A stretch of 64,000 nt of DNA from Williamsia maris (GCF_024171815.1 NZ_JAMTCJ010000003.1:682001-746000), one strand, 5' to 3'; counted from the first letter of the stretch, positions 18,105-27,637 are shown. Made by a program: numbers and translations. The notes: generated from the sequence alone by a model not told the origin.

Positions 18105-18602
18105 ATGGCCGCGGCGACCCCGGCCATCACGGTCCTGGAACAGGCCGGGGTGGCGCACACCGTGCACCGGTACCGCAGTGACCCGCGCGCCGGGTCGTTC
18201 GGCGACGAGGCCGTCGACGCACTTGCCTCCGACCTCGGCGTCGACGGCGCGCAGGTGTTCAAGACACTGGTGATCAGCGTGTCCGGTGCGGGCGGGAACG
18301 GCCTCGCCGTGGCGGTGATCCCGGTCCCGCAGCGACTCTCGCTCAAGGCCGCGGCCGCGGCGCTGGGGATGTCGAAGGCGGAGATGGCGACACCCGACGC
18401 CGTGCGGCGCAGCACCGGGTACGTGCTCGGCGGCGTCTCCCCGTTCGGTCAGCGCACACCGTTGCCGACGGTCGTCGACTCCTCGGCCGCGCAGTGGCCG
18501 TCGATGCTGTGCAGCGGCGGTCGGCGCGGGCTCGAGATCGAGCTCTCGCCCACCGATCTGATCGATGTCACCGCGGCGGTCGTCGCTCCGATCACCGGCT
18601 GA
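18105..18602 (+). CDS. ybaK: Cys-tRNA(Pro) deacylase, YbaK/EbsC family, 165 aa
   Basis: The start is ATG 18105. A single YbaK domain is seen, with QVFKTLVISV carrying the catalytic-site lysine, SLKAAAAALGMSKAEMATPDAV, and YVLGGVSPFGQRTPLPTVVD with the conserved GGVSPFG loop. The enzyme hydrolyses cysteine mischarged onto tRNA-Pro and prevents mistranslation. It is intact here as one gene. The position after sigH on the opposite strand corresponds to Rv3224A/B. About 228 bp of divergent promoter region separates it from sigH. Confidence 0.92.
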   Translation: MAAATPAITVLEQAGVAHTVHRYRSDPRAGSFGDEAVDALASDLGVDGAQVFKTLVISVSGAGGNGLAVAVIPVPQRLSLKAAAAALGMSKAEMATPDAVRRSTGYVLGGVSPFGQRTPLPTVVDSSAAQWPSMLCSGGRRGLEIELSPTDLIDVTAAVVAPITG

Positions 18603-18618
18603 GCGCCGCCGTCAGAGC

Positions 18619-19431
18619 TCAGAGCAGAGTGCCCTGCTGCGGCTGCGGGCTCGCCGGCTCGAGCAGCTCGGGACCGTTGTTCGCGACGCGGTTGACCAGC
18701 GACGACACCTCTCTGAGCTCGATCGCCGACACCAGTTCGGCGCTCGGCGGGGCGAGCAGCTCCGCGGGGGCGGGCGCATCCGGGTCCAGCCAGGCGTCCC
18801 AGTTCTGCGACGGCATGATCAGCGGCATCCGGTCGTGGATGTCGCGCATCGCGCCGACCGCGTCGGTCGTGATGATGGTGCAGCTCATCAGCGGTGGGTC
18901 CTGCGCGTCGGCGTCCTTCGGTCTCCACACCGTCCACAGCCCGGCCATGAACAGTCGTGTCCCGTCCTCCGGGGACATGAAGAACGGTGTCTTGGTGGGC
19001 TTGCCGTCGGCGCCGGCATCCCCCTTGCGCCACTCGTACCACCCGTCCATCGGGACCAGACACCGTCGGCTCTTGAGAGACTGCTTGAACGACGCCTTCT
19101 CCGCGACGCTCTCGGCGCGCGCGTTGAACAGCAGCGGACTCTTCTTGATGTCCTTGGTCCACGGCGGGACCAGGCCCCACCGCATCGCGCGGACCCGCAG
19201 GGCGGGATCGTCGTCGGTGACCCCATGGGCATGCCTGCGCACCACGCTCATCACCGTCGACGTCGGTGCCACGTTGTAGTTCTCCCCCGGGCCCAGGGGC
19301 GTCTTCGGGGTGTCGGTCGACTCGACCGACGACTCGGGGACCGGTGGTGACGAGGTCATCACCTCGTCGATCGCATCGAGTTCCGCCGCCAGCAGGGCCG
19401 GGTCGGTGGTGACCGCATAACGTCCGCACAT
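18619..19431 (-). CDS. SOS response-associated peptidase / abasic-site crosslinking protein (SRAP, YedK/HMCES), 270 aa
   Basis: The start is ATG 19431, giving MCGRY, so Cys2 becomes the N-terminal catalytic cysteine after methionine removal. Other active-site blocks are PLLFNARAESV, RRCLVPMDGWYEW (glutamate) and IHDRMPLIM (histidine). SRAP proteins form a reversible thiazolidine crosslink with abasic sites in single-stranded DNA. An insertion at about 25-50 (SSPPVPESSVESTDTPK) is not conserved. Despite the family name, no LexA box is seen upstream. It corresponds to Rv3226c. Confidence 0.93.
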   Translation of the reverse strand: MCGRYAVTTDPALLAAELDAIDEVMTSSPPVPESSVESTDTPKTPLGPGENYNVAPTSTVMSVVRRHAHGVTDDDPALRVRAMRWGLVPPWTKDIKKSPLLFNARAESVAEKASFKQSLKSRRCLVPMDGWYEWRKGDAGADGKPTKTPFFMSPEDGTRLFMAGLWTVWRPKDADAQDPPLMSCTIITTDAVGAMRDIHDRMPLIMPSQNWDAWLDPDAPAPAELLAPPSAELVSAIELREVSSLVNRVANNGPELLEPASPQPQQGTLL

Positions 19432-19514
19432 GGGTCCATGCTGTCACCGCATCCCGACATGAGCACCCTCGTCCGCACGCCACGGCCGGTGCGGGTCTGC
19501 GAGTATTCACAGCG

Positions 19515-20102
19515 ATGAACACCGCTTCGACATCACCGGCGTCCCCGACATCACCGGGCCGGGCGTATCGGCGCCTGACCCGTCGTCGCGGAGGTCCCCT
19601 CACGCCGGCACGGGCCTCGGCACGGTTGTCGGCGTACGTCTACGGCAACATCCTGACGCTCGCCGCGGTCGTCGCCGTGAGTCAGCACTCCGTCGAGACC
19701 GGCACGGCCGCGCTCGTCGTGGTGGGGACCACGGCCACGACATTTCTCGCGCACATCTTCGCGGAGTTCGTCGCCAGCTCGAACATCCCCGAGGCGACCG
19801 CGCACCTGAGTGAGACCCAACGCCGGGACAACGGGCGGGACGAACTGCGCGACGCCGCGCCGATCGCGTCGTCCGGGTCGATCCCGGCACTGATCCTCGC
19901 GTTGGGGTGGCTCGAGGTGCTGCCCGCCTGGTGGGCGCAGCTCGGTGCGGGCGCGGTGGTCGTGGTGCGTATCGCGATCGTCCCCGGTGTGACCGAGCGG
20001 GTCCGCGGCAACCCGCCGTCGTTGCGTGTGTTCGTCGGCGGGGTGGCCACGGCCACGATCGCCGCGGTGATCGTCGGGTTGAAGATCGCCATCGGTCAAT
20101 GA
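19515..20102 (+). CDS. Predicted membrane protein of unknown function, 195 aa
   Basis: The start is ATG 19515. A basic Pro/Ser-rich N-terminus is followed by hydrophobic helices: YVYGNILTLAAVVAVSQ, TGTAALVVVGTTATTFLAHI, SIPALILALGWLEVLPAWW, AGAVVVVRIAIVPG, and a last one at FVGGVATATIAAVIVGLKIA. No family is recognised with confidence. Its stop codon overlaps the ATG of an in-frame extension of the following DUF5313-like gene (ATGA at 20099), so the two are probably cotranscribed. Confidence 0.75.
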   Translation: MNTASTSPASPTSPGRAYRRLTRRRGGPLTPARASARLSAYVYGNILTLAAVVAVSQHSVETGTAALVVVGTTATTFLAHIFAEFVASSNIPEATAHLSETQRRDNGRDELRDAAPIASSGSIPALILALGWLEVLPAWWAQLGAGAVVVVRIAIVPGVTERVRGNPPSLRVFVGGVATATIAAVIVGLKIAIGQ

Positions 20103-20143
20103 CCGCACTCCCCCGCGCGACCGGCGGGGACTACCGTGACGCC

Positions 20144-20542
20144 ATGTCATCGACGCCAGAACGCGCCAGTCCGGGCCCGGTCGCGTTCCTCCGCTACCTC
20201 GGTGGCCGGCCGCTGCCCGTGTCGATGCGCGACTGGGTGTTGCGCGACGTCGTCGGGCCCGGCCACACCCGCCGGTACGTCACCCGCGGCGTGTTGCCGC
20301 TCGTCCCGATCCTGGTGGCGTTCGCGTTCATACCGACGCCGCTGATCTACCGCGTCTGCATGATCGCGATCCTGCTGATCCCGCTCGTCTACTTCCAGAT
20401 CGCGCTGACTCCGTTCTATCGCCGACACCTGTTGCTGACCAACGGTCTCGATCCCGAGCTCGTCAGCGAGAAGAAGCAGCGACGCAAGGCCGCGACGAAA
20501 GCCGACTACGACGCGATCTACGGCGACCGCCCGAAACCCTGA
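20144..20542 (+). CDS. DUF5313-like membrane protein, 132 aa
   Basis: Annotated from ATG 20144; ATG 20099 is an alternative that overlaps the preceding stop codon. The segment [29 protein letters not shown] resembles the conserved N-terminus of actinobacterial DUF5313 proteins. Two adjacent hydrophobic helices follow ([20 protein letters not shown] and [19 protein letters not shown]), then a basic cytoplasmic tail [20 protein letters not shown]. Function is unknown. The aroA start is about 50 bp downstream. Confidence 0.75.
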   Translation: MSSTPERASPGPVAFLRYLGGRPLPVSMRDWVLRDVVGPGHTRRYVTRGVLPLVPILVAFAFIPTPLIYRVCMIAILLIPLVYFQIALTPFYRRHLLLTNGLDPELVSEKKQRRKAATKADYDAIYGDRPKP

Positions 20543-20594
20543 CGGCATGCGAGGACGCGAGCCGGCCGTTCCACACGCGTGGGACAATCGGCTC

Positions 20595-21869
20595 GTGGAC
20601 TCATGGAACGCACCGGTGGCGACCGCACCGATCTCGGCGACGGTCATCGTGCCGGGATCGAAGTCGATCACCAACCGAGCGTTCGTCCTCGCCGCCCTGG
20701 CCGACGGTCCGTCGACCCTGCGCGGGGTCCTGCGCAGCCGCGACACCGACCTGATGGCAGATGCGCTGCGCACGATGGGCGCCGAGGTCACCGCCGACGC
20801 GACCGACCCGACCACCGTCTGTGTCGTCCCGCAGCCTCTGACCGGCGGACACGTGGACTGCGGGCTCGCCGGAACGGTCATGCGGTTCATCCCGCCGCTG
20901 GCCGCGCTCGCCGACGGGGCGGTGACCGTCGACGGTGACGAGCAGATGCGGACACGGCCGGTCGACGTCATCCTCGCCGCGCTCACCGACCTCGGCGTCG
21001 AGATCGACGGCGTTGCACTGCCGTTCACGATCGCCGGACGGGGTTCTGCACGCGGCGGTGCCGTCACCATCGACGCCTCGGCGTCGTCGCAGTTCGTCTC
21101 AGGCCTGCTGCTCTCGGCCGCCCGGTACGACGAGGGCGTCACCGTCCACCACGTCGGGAAACCGGTTCCGTCGCAGCCGCACGTCGAGATGACCCTGGAC
21201 ATGCTGCGCACCGCCGGGGTCGTCGTCGACGACTCCGAGCCGAACACCTGGCGGGTCGCGCCGGGACCCATCGGCGCGGTCGACCGGCAGATCGAACCCG
21301 ACCTGTCCAACGCGGCGGCGTTCCTCGCGGCGGCGGCGGCCACCGGCGGGTCGGTCTCGGTGCCGTCGTGGCCCACCCACACCACCCAGCCCGGGGCGCA
21401 GATCGTCGACATCCTCGTCGAGATGGGCGCCACGGTCACCCGCGCCGACTCGGTGCTCACCGTCACCGGCCCGCAGACGCTGCGCGGGCTCACCGCGGAT
21501 CTGCGCGATGTCGGTGAGCTCACCCCGACGATCGCGGCTCTGTGCGCGCTCGCCGAATCGGAGTCGGTGCTGTCCGGGATCGCACACCTGCGCGGTCACG
21601 AGACCGACCGCCTCGCCGCGCTGAGCACCGAGATCAACCGTCTCGGCGGTCGCTGCACCGAGACCCCCGACGGCCTGCACATCGTGCCCGCACCGCTGAC
21701 GCCCGGGACGTGGCACGCCTACGCCGACCACCGCATGGCGACCGCGGGCGCCATCATCGGCCTGCGGGTCCCCGGTGTCGCGGTCGACGACATCGACTCC
21801 ACCTCCAAGACCCTGCCCGACTTCCCCGCGATGTGGCGGGCGATCGTGGACCCGGCGGCACTCCCCTGA
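20595..21869 (+). CDS. aroA: 3-phosphoshikimate 1-carboxyvinyltransferase (EPSP synthase), 424 aa
   Basis: The enzyme transfers enolpyruvyl from phosphoenolpyruvate to shikimate-3-phosphate in aromatic amino acid synthesis. Annotated from GTG 20595 (MDSWNAPVA), which matches the family N-terminus; the frame is open to 20547. [19 protein letters not shown] (PEP/S3P-binding lysine) and GLAGTVMRF are at the start. [25 protein letters not shown] and [12 protein letters not shown] lie mid-protein, and [15 protein letters not shown] near the end. The 3' end overlaps rsgA, as in mycobacteria (Rv3227-Rv3228). Confidence 0.95.
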   Translation: MDSWNAPVATAPISATVIVPGSKSITNRAFVLAALADGPSTLRGVLRSRDTDLMADALRTMGAEVTADATDPTTVCVVPQPLTGGHVDCGLAGTVMRFIPPLAALADGAVTVDGDEQMRTRPVDVILAALTDLGVEIDGVALPFTIAGRGSARGGAVTIDASASSQFVSGLLLSAARYDEGVTVHHVGKPVPSQPHVEMTLDMLRTAGVVVDDSEPNTWRVAPGPIGAVDRQIEPDLSNAAAFLAAAAATGGSVSVPSWPTHTTQPGAQIVDILVEMGATVTRADSVLTVTGPQTLRGLTADLRDVGELTPTIAALCALAESESVLSGIAHLRGHETDRLAALSTEINRLGGRCTETPDGLHIVPAPLTPGTWHAYADHRMATAGAIIGLRVPGVAVDDIDSTSKTLPDFPAMWRAIVDPAALP

Positions 21870-22873
21870 GCGGGCGTCAGTTCGACGAGAGCGATGTCCG
21901 GATACGTCCGGGCAAGGGCACCCGGCCGCGCACCAAGACCCGTCCGTCGCACGACGATGCGCTCGAGGGCATGGTCGTCTCGGTCGACCGGGGACGGTGG
22001 GGCTGCGTGCTCGACGGACCCGACGGCACCTCGGCCGGGGGCATCCGGGTGGTGTGCATGCGCGCCCGCGAACTCGGCCGCACCCCCATCGTGGTCGGTG
22101 ACCGGGTGTCGGTGGTCGGAGACATGACCGGCACCGTCGACACCCTGGCGCGCATCGTCAAGGTCGAGAAGCGCTCGACGGTGTTGCGGCGCACCGCCGA
22201 TGACACCGATCCCTACGAGCGGGTGGTCGTCGCGAACGCGTCGCAGTTGTTGATCGTGACCGCGCTGGCCGATCCGCCACCACGGACCGGGTTCGTCGAA
22301 CGAGCGCTCGTCGCCGCGTATGTCGGTGGCCTGCAACCCATCCTGTGCCTGACCAAGTCCGACCTCGCCGACGCCGACGAGTTCCGCGCGGCGTTCGTCG
22401 ATCTCGAGTTGCCCGTCCTCGTGGCCGGGCGCGACGACCCGCTCCAGCCGGTGCTCGACACGCTCACCGGGCACGTCAGCGCCCTGATCGGCCACTCCGG
22501 GGTCGGCAAGTCGACCCTGGTCAACCGCGTCGTACCCGACGCGTACCGGGCCGTCGGCGTCGTGTCGGGGGTCGGCAAGGGACGCCACACCTCGACGCAG
22601 TCGGTGGCCCTGGAGTTACCGGGCGGGTCCGGCTGGGTCATCGACACACCCGGCATCCGGTCGTTCGGTCTGGCCAACGTCGCCCCCGACGACCTGGTGA
22701 ACACCTTCGTCGACCTGCGGGACGCGATCGAGGACTGTCCCCGCGGCTGCACCCATCTCGGTCCGCCGACCGACCCGGAGTGCGCGCTCGACGCGTTGAC
22801 CGGTCAGGCCGAGCGTCGCGTCGAGGCGGTGCGTGTCCTGCTCCACGCCGTCGTCCACACCGAGAACGGCTGA
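21833..22873 (+). CDS. rsgA: Ribosome small-subunit GTPase RsgA, about 346 aa
   Basis: It is a circularly permuted GTPase that checks late 30S maturation. An OB-fold comes first ([15 protein letters not shown]), then G4 TKSD, G1 GHSGVGKST, the switch TTQS-like STQSV and G3 DTPG, and a zinc knuckle CPRGC-x-H-x7-C. The N-terminus [21 protein letters not shown] is typical of mycobacteria. The start is uncertain: GTG 21833 is the nearest standard codon and overlaps aroA by 37 nt; CTG 21866 at the aroA stop is possible. Translation is likely coupled to aroA. Confidence 0.9.
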   Translation: MAGDRGPGGTPLSGRQFDESDVRIRPGKGTRPRTKTRPSHDDALEGMVVSVDRGRWGCVLDGPDGTSAGGIRVVCMRARELGRTPIVVGDRVSVVGDMTGTVDTLARIVKVEKRSTVLRRTADDTDPYERVVVANASQLLIVTALADPPPRTGFVERALVAAYVGGLQPILCLTKSDLADADEFRAAFVDLELPVLVAGRDDPLQPVLDTLTGHVSALIGHSGVGKSTLVNRVVPDAYRAVGVVSGVGKGRHTSTQSVALELPGGSGWVIDTPGIRSFGLANVAPDDLVNTFVDLRDAIEDCPRGCTHLGPPTDPECALDALTGQAERRVEAVRVLLHAVVHTENG

Positions 22874-22884
22874 GCGAACCCGCT

Positions 22885-24114
22885 TCAGCGTCGCGGGTAG
22901 AGAGCCGCGGCGAGGGCCCGCTTGCCCGCGGCGAGCTCGGCGACCACCGGCGCGGGGAATCCCCCGTCCTCCTGTGGGGCGTCGCCCACGGAATCGATGA
23001 TGCGCCAGCGTGATCCCTGTTCGAGCAGCGACCGGTGCTTGATCGGGTAGTAGTCGGACCGACCGGTGATGATGACCCCCGACGCCCCGCGGGCCGCGGC
23101 CAGCAGGTGTGCGTGGAAGCGGGTGGTGATCCACACCTGATCGGCCGTGGCCGGGAAACCGTTGCGCCACACACCGGTGAACGGGATGAGCTCCAGTCCG
23201 GGCATCCGGTCGGCGAACCGTCGGAACAGCAGTCCGTCGTCACCGGGCATGGCCTCGACGAAGGCGGTGTTCTCCCCCGTCATGCCCCACCGCTGCACCA
23301 GGCCCTCGATCTGGGCCTCGAGATCGTCGATCACCGCGTCGCGGCCCTCGTCGACCACGACGCCGGCATCGGCGCCCATGAGGTGGGTCTGCACGCAGAT
23401 CATGAACCGTCGTGCCACGACCGAAGATGTGGTGTCGTAGACGCCGTCACCGAGCACGCCCAGCCAGGCGTCGTCCCCGGTGACGTCGAGGCGTGGACGC
23501 AGCCGCGACCCGGCGAGCAGATCGGCCGAATCACGGTCGCGCACATCGATGACCGACACCTCGTCGAGCAGCGACCGCAGGAGCGCGAGGTGGTCGGAGT
23601 CGCCGGCGGGGAGCAACCCCTGCCCGGTCAGGAAAACCGACGCACCGTTGCGTCGGCGGACCTGAACCGCTGCGGCGATCAACGAGAGATGATGCGGCCA
23701 CAGGGAATTGACGTATCCCCCGCCGACGAGATGGATCGAATCGGCCCGCGCGAACAGCTCGATGCCGTCGAGCAGCAGCGGCATCCGACCGGGCTCGGCG
23801 ACCGCCGCCATCACGATGTCGGCGGCATCGGACACGGGCGTCGTCTCGAGCCCGGCGATCATCCGCCAGACGGTGTCCACGTACTGCACGTTCGGGTGCA
23901 CCTGTCCCAGCAGGATCGAGGCCTGCCCGGGAGTGTGACAGTCGAGGACCACATGCGCGCGTGGGCGGTGGGCGGCGAGGTACCGCAGCCAGGTCCGCGC
24001 GATGAACTCGTCGCCCAGATTGGGGTGACCCGCGGGCGCGATCAGGTAGATCAGCTCAGCGGGTGGGGGGTCGCGTCGTGATCTCACCCACGACGGCCTA
24101 CGCAAATCGGGCAT
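22885..24114 (-). CDS. Polysaccharide pyruvyl transferase family protein, 409 aa
   Basis: The start is ATG 24114. The protein has the PS_pyruv_trans fold: an N-terminal Rossmann-like half (LIYLIAPAGHPNLGDEFIARTW; IHLVGGGYVNSLWP) and a second half with VFLTGQGLLPAGDSD, TGDDAWLGVLGDG and QVWITTRFHAHLLAAARGA. Members add pyruvate ketals to cell-surface sugars or act in related envelope glycan chemistry. The acceptor here is unknown. It lies 30 bp downstream of the membrane desaturase on the same strand, so the two are probably cotranscribed. It is absent from the corresponding M. tuberculosis locus. Confidence 0.85.
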   Translation of the reverse strand: MPDLRRPSWVRSRRDPPPAELIYLIAPAGHPNLGDEFIARTWLRYLAAHRPRAHVVLDCHTPGQASILLGQVHPNVQYVDTVWRMIAGLETTPVSDAADIVMAAVAEPGRMPLLLDGIELFARADSIHLVGGGYVNSLWPHHLSLIAAAVQVRRRNGASVFLTGQGLLPAGDSDHLALLRSLLDEVSVIDVRDRDSADLLAGSRLRPRLDVTGDDAWLGVLGDGVYDTTSSVVARRFMICVQTHLMGADAGVVVDEGRDAVIDDLEAQIEGLVQRWGMTGENTAFVEAMPGDDGLLFRRFADRMPGLELIPFTGVWRNGFPATADQVWITTRFHAHLLAAARGASGVIITGRSDYYPIKHRSLLEQGSRWRIIDSVGDAPQEDGGFPAPVVAELAAGKRALAAALYPRR

Positions 24115-24144
24115 CTGACCACCCTAGCGGCCCCGCCTGTACGT

Positions 24145-25404
24145 CTACTGTGTGGCCGCGGCCATCCGACGCGGGCGACGGGCCTCGTCGATCGCCGTCT
24201 TCAGACCGCGCCGCACCGTGGTGCCCACCTCACCGGAGCCGAGCTCGGCGACACGTCGGGCCACACCCGTCCGAGCCCCGAATCGCCGCTCCGAGGCCGT
24301 TTCCGGCGCATCGTCGGAGGTGGCGGAGAGGAATCGGTCCGGAACCGACAACTTCCAGATCGTCCGCAGCGACTGCCAGTACTGACGCGCCAACGACCCC
24401 GTCGTGTACGGCAGGTCGTAGGTGTCGCACAGTTCACGGATCTCGACGCCCATCTCCGCGTAGCGGTTGCTGGGCAGGTCCGGGAACAGGTGATGCTCGA
24501 TCTGGTAGCAGAGGTTGCCGCTCATGAACGCCATCACCCGGCCGGCGCGGAAGTTGGCCGTTCCCAACATCTGTCGCAGGTACCACTGCCCCTGCGTCTC
24601 GTTCTCGAGGGACTCGACGGTGAACTTCTCTGCGCCGTCGGGGAAATGACCGCAGAAGATGACCACGTAGGCCCACAGGTTGCGCACCAGGTTGGCGGTG
24701 AGATTCGCCGATGCGGTGCGGCGCGCACGGCGACCCGACAGGGCCGGGAACAGCACGTAGTCCTTGGCGAGTTGACGGCCCACCTTGGCCGCGAACTGCG
24801 TCAACTGCGGCTTGGCCTCGACCCACGGACGCTTGCCCGACACGACGTCGGACAGGTGCAGGTCGTGCAGTGCGATGCCCCACTCGAAGGTCGCCGCGAG
24901 GAAGATGTTGATGAACGGACCGCCGAGGTGTTTGGGCTCCCAGGGCTCGTCGCGGGTGACCCGCATGACCTCGTATCCGAGGTCCTCGTCCATCCCGTAG
25001 ACGTTCGTGTACTTGTGATGGATGTAGTTGTGCGAGTGCTTCCAGTGCGGGGAGGCGCAGACCATGTCCCACTCCCACGACGTCGAGTGGACCTCCGGAT
25101 CGTTCATCCAGTCCCACTGGCCGTGCATCACGTTGTGGCCGAGTTCCATGTTCTCGATGATCTTCGCGGCGGACAGCAGGGCCGTGCCGACGAGCCATTC
25201 GGTGCGGGACTTGTTGTTCCACAACACCAGACGGCCGGCGGCTTCGACGATCCGCTGACCGGCGATGGTGCGGCGCAGGTAGCGCGCGTCACGCTCACCG
25301 CGGTCGGATTCGACGCGTCGGCGCATGTCGTCGAGCTTCGCGCCGAGTTCGGCGACGTCGGCGTCGCTCAGGTGCGCGTAGGCATTGATGTCTGTGATGG
25401 CCAT
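24145..25404 (-). CDS. Membrane fatty acyl desaturase, DesA3-like paralogue, 419 aa
   Basis: The start is ATG 25404 (MAITDINAYAHLSDADVAEL). The three histidine boxes of membrane di-iron desaturases are present: GHNVMHGQWDW, HSHNYIHHKYTN and QIEHHLFPDLPSNR. The family inserts a cis double bond in acyl-CoA chains (DesA3 makes oleoyl-CoA) with a dedicated NADPH reductase. It closely resembles the next upstream gene and is the less DesA3-like copy (for example GMDEDLGYEVMRVTRDEPW). No reductase or ferredoxin gene is next to it. Confidence 0.92.
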   Translation of the reverse strand: MAITDINAYAHLSDADVAELGAKLDDMRRRVESDRGERDARYLRRTIAGQRIVEAAGRLVLWNNKSRTEWLVGTALLSAAKIIENMELGHNVMHGQWDWMNDPEVHSTSWEWDMVCASPHWKHSHNYIHHKYTNVYGMDEDLGYEVMRVTRDEPWEPKHLGGPFINIFLAATFEWGIALHDLHLSDVVSGKRPWVEAKPQLTQFAAKVGRQLAKDYVLFPALSGRRARRTASANLTANLVRNLWAYVVIFCGHFPDGAEKFTVESLENETQGQWYLRQMLGTANFRAGRVMAFMSGNLCYQIEHHLFPDLPSNRYAEMGVEIRELCDTYDLPYTTGSLARQYWQSLRTIWKLSVPDRFLSATSDDAPETASERRFGARTGVARRVAELGSGEVGTTVRRGLKTAIDEARRPRRMAAATQ

Positions 25405-25526
25405 GGGCCGTCGGCTCCTCTGCGCACACCCGCACGCGGCGGGTGGCAGTCAGGCGGTTGCGGCGTCCGAGCTGTTCGCAGACGCCGTCGTCGTGGTGTT
25501 CTCACCCATTGTCCACGCTGCCGCCG

Positions 25527-25554
25527 GGCGCCGCCACGTGCCCGGGGCGGCGCC
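25527..25554. terminator. Hairpin between the two desaturase genes
   Basis: GGCGCCGCC (25527-25535) pairs with GGCGGCGCC (25546-25554) around a 10-nt loop, just after the stop codon of the upstream desaturase on the minus strand. No T-run is visible, so it may attenuate or stabilise the message rather than end it. Confidence 0.5.
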
Positions 25555-25569
25555 GACAGTGTGGCCCGA

Positions 25570-26880
25570 TCAGGCCGCGCGACCGGCGCGCACGGGACGT
25601 CGCAGCAGCGTCGGCGCCACGCCGGCACCGGCGGAGCGACGGCGTGAGCGGGCCTCGGCGATCGCGGTGCGCAGACCCCGCCGCTTGCCGGTGTCCGGAT
25701 CGATGGTCGCGACCAGACGGACGGCCGAATCATCGCGGAACCGATCCTCCGACGCCGTCTCCGGCGCGTCGTCGCGGGTGTCGCGCAGGTACTTGTTCGG
25801 CAACGACAGCTTCGCGATGGTGCGCCACGACTTGGCGTACTGCGCCGGGAACGGCCCGGTCGTGTACGGCAGGTCGTACTCGTCGCACAGCGCCTTGACC
25901 CGCACCGAGATCTCGCGGAGTCGGTTGCTGGGCAGGTCCGGGAACAGGTGGTGCTCGATCTGGTACGACAGATTGCCGCTCATGAACTCCATCACCGGGC
26001 CGGAGTGGAAGTTCGCGCTGCCGAGCATCTGTCGCAGGTACCACTCACCCTGGGTCTCGTTGTCGACGTCCTGACGGACGAACTTCTCGGCGCCGTCGGG
26101 GAAATGTCCGCAGAAGATGATCGCGTTCGACCACACGTTGCGGATCGCGTTGCCCATCAGGTTTGCGGTCAGCGCGGCGCGCCAACCCTGCCGTGACCGG
26201 GTGACGGCACCGACCAGTGCCGGGTAGAGGATGTAGTCCTTGGCGATCTGCCGCCCGACCTTGTCGCCGACCTCGGCGAGCTTGCGGTTGAAGTCGGCAC
26301 GGTCGAAGTCCTTCCGGCCCATCTTGCCGAGCTCGAGGTGCTGGACCGCGACGCCGTACTCGAAGCCCAACGCGAGCAGCGTGTTGAAGGCGATGTTGCC
26401 GAGGTAGATCGGGTGCCACCGCTGATCGCGAGTGACCCGGATGACCCCGTAGCCCACGTCGTCGTCCATGCCCAGGACGTTCGTGTACTTGTGATGGATG
26501 TAGTTGTGGGTCTGCTTCCAGTGCGCGGACGCGCCCGCGTTGTCCCACTCCCAGCCGGTCGAGTGGATCTCGGGGTCGTTCATCCAGTCCCACTGGCCGT
26601 GCATGACGTTGTGGCCGAGTTCCATGTTCTCGACGATCTTCGCGACCCCGAGCGCCGAGGCGCCGAGCCACCACATCGAGCGCTTGCGGGCGCCGACCGT
26701 GAGGGCACGGCCGGTCAGCTCCAGGCCGCGCTGGAAGCGGATCGTGTTGCGGATGTAGCGGGCGTCCCGCTCGCCACGCGAGGATTCGATGTCGGTGCGG
26801 ATCGCGTCGAGCTTCTCACCCAGTTCGACCACGTCGGTCTCGGTGAGGTGCGCGTACTCGGGGATGTTCTTGATGGCCAC
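25570..26880 (-). CDS. desA3: Acyl-CoA delta-9 desaturase DesA3-like, 436 aa
   Basis: The start is GTG 26880 (MAIKNIPEYAHLTETDVVEL), aligned with the family N-terminus; the frame is open about 20 codons further. Histidine boxes are GHNVMHGQWDW, QTHNYIHHKYTN and QIEHHLFPDLPSNR. The surrounding text GMDDDVGYGVIRVTRDQRW and NKYLRDTRDDAPETAS is very close to M. tuberculosis DesA3 (Rv3229c), which desaturates stearoyl-CoA. In M. tuberculosis the reductase gene Rv3230c is adjacent; here it is missing and the DUF6912-like gene follows directly upstream. The upstream spacer contains a palindromic tandem operator. Confidence 0.93.
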   Translation of the reverse strand: MAIKNIPEYAHLTETDVVELGEKLDAIRTDIESSRGERDARYIRNTIRFQRGLELTGRALTVGARKRSMWWLGASALGVAKIVENMELGHNVMHGQWDWMNDPEIHSTGWEWDNAGASAHWKQTHNYIHHKYTNVLGMDDDVGYGVIRVTRDQRWHPIYLGNIAFNTLLALGFEYGVAVQHLELGKMGRKDFDRADFNRKLAEVGDKVGRQIAKDYILYPALVGAVTRSRQGWRAALTANLMGNAIRNVWSNAIIFCGHFPDGAEKFVRQDVDNETQGEWYLRQMLGSANFHSGPVMEFMSGNLSYQIEHHLFPDLPSNRLREISVRVKALCDEYDLPYTTGPFPAQYAKSWRTIAKLSLPNKYLRDTRDDAPETASEDRFRDDSAVRLVATIDPDTGKRRGLRTAIAEARSRRRSAGAGVAPTLLRRPVRAGRAA

Positions 26881-26919
26881 AGCCGTCGACTCCAATCTGT
26901 CCAGACATTCGATCGCGGA

Positions 26920-26950
26920 CCTACGCAAGCGTAGGTTACGCAACCGTAGG
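26920..26950. promoter_or_regulatory. Tandem palindromic operator upstream of desA3
   Basis: CCTACGCAAGCGTAGG (26920-26935) has 7-bp arms around AA. It is followed directly by TTACGCAACCGTAGG (26936-26950), so ACGCAA-CGTAGG occurs twice with a 15-bp period (13 of 15 bases shared). It lies 40-70 bp before the desA3 start, where a TetR-type lipid regulator could act. The cognate protein is not identified. Confidence 0.65.
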
Positions 26951-27030
26951 CGTCTAGGCCATCAGAGCTCTTTGGGCTGTGTCACACCCGTTCAGGGAGG
27001 CGTCACAAGCCTCTCACCAGCATCGTCGGG

Positions 27031-27576
27031 TCAGAGGAGTTCGAGCAGGAAAGGCAGTTCCTGGGTGGCGTACCAGGCGAGATCGAAGTCGTCGACGTCG
27101 CCGACGGCCAGTTCCGCGTCCTCGTCACCGAGGTCTGCCTCGTCGATGACGTCGACCGCGGCGGTCACCGCGGACTCGGCGTCGGCCACGTCGACGTGCA
27201 CCGAGGCAATCGACTCGAGCGCTACCGCGCCGGTGATCCGGACCACCGCGACGTCGAGGTCCGGGCGTAGCGCCACCTCGTCGATGTCGGCGGCGACGAC
27301 CACGCGTCGCGGGGGCAACGGGGCCGCGACCGGGTCGCCCTCGACGGGATCGGACGTGCCGACCGGGACGCCGTCGGCCTCGGCCGCGATCAGCCGCAGC
27401 GAGGCACGTGCGGCCTCGCGGAGTGCGACCTCGCCGAGTTCCTCGTCGTCACCGGAGCTGTAGGACTCCCGCAGCGCGGGTGTCAGCGCGAACGCGGTGC
27501 CCCCGACCGAGTCGAACCGACCCGTCTCGTTGAGCCGCATCAGCATCGCCAGCGTCGCCGGCAGGTACACCCTCAC
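27031..27576 (-). CDS. DUF6912 family protein (Rv3231c-like), 181 aa
   Basis: The start is GTG 27576 (MRVYLPATLAMLMRL) with GAGGAG at five bases; a start at 27591 would place the ribosome site inside the gene. It is an acidic protein with a conserved N-terminus and a LRESYSSGDDEELGEVALRE-type segment at about 35-60. Its closing sequence is DLAWYATQELPFLLELL. It is widespread in Mycobacteriales next to desA3 and the reductase (Rv3231c). No activity has been assigned. Confidence 0.82.
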   Translation of the reverse strand: MRVYLPATLAMLMRLNETGRFDSVGGTAFALTPALRESYSSGDDEELGEVALREAARASLRLIAAEADGVPVGTSDPVEGDPVAAPLPPRRVVVAADIDEVALRPDLDVAVVRITGAVALESIASVHVDVADAESAVTAAVDVIDEADLGDEDAELAVGDVDDFDLAWYATQELPFLLELL

Positions 27577-27637
27577 TCGTTCTCCTCGCACTCGTCCGAT
27601 CGGTCGTCACCCGCCGACCCGGTCGCCGACCGACTTC

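Noticed and set aside
19432-19514. LexA box expected for the SRAP (SOS-associated) gene
   Set aside because: No TCGAAC-N4-GTTCGA-like palindrome is present upstream of the gene.
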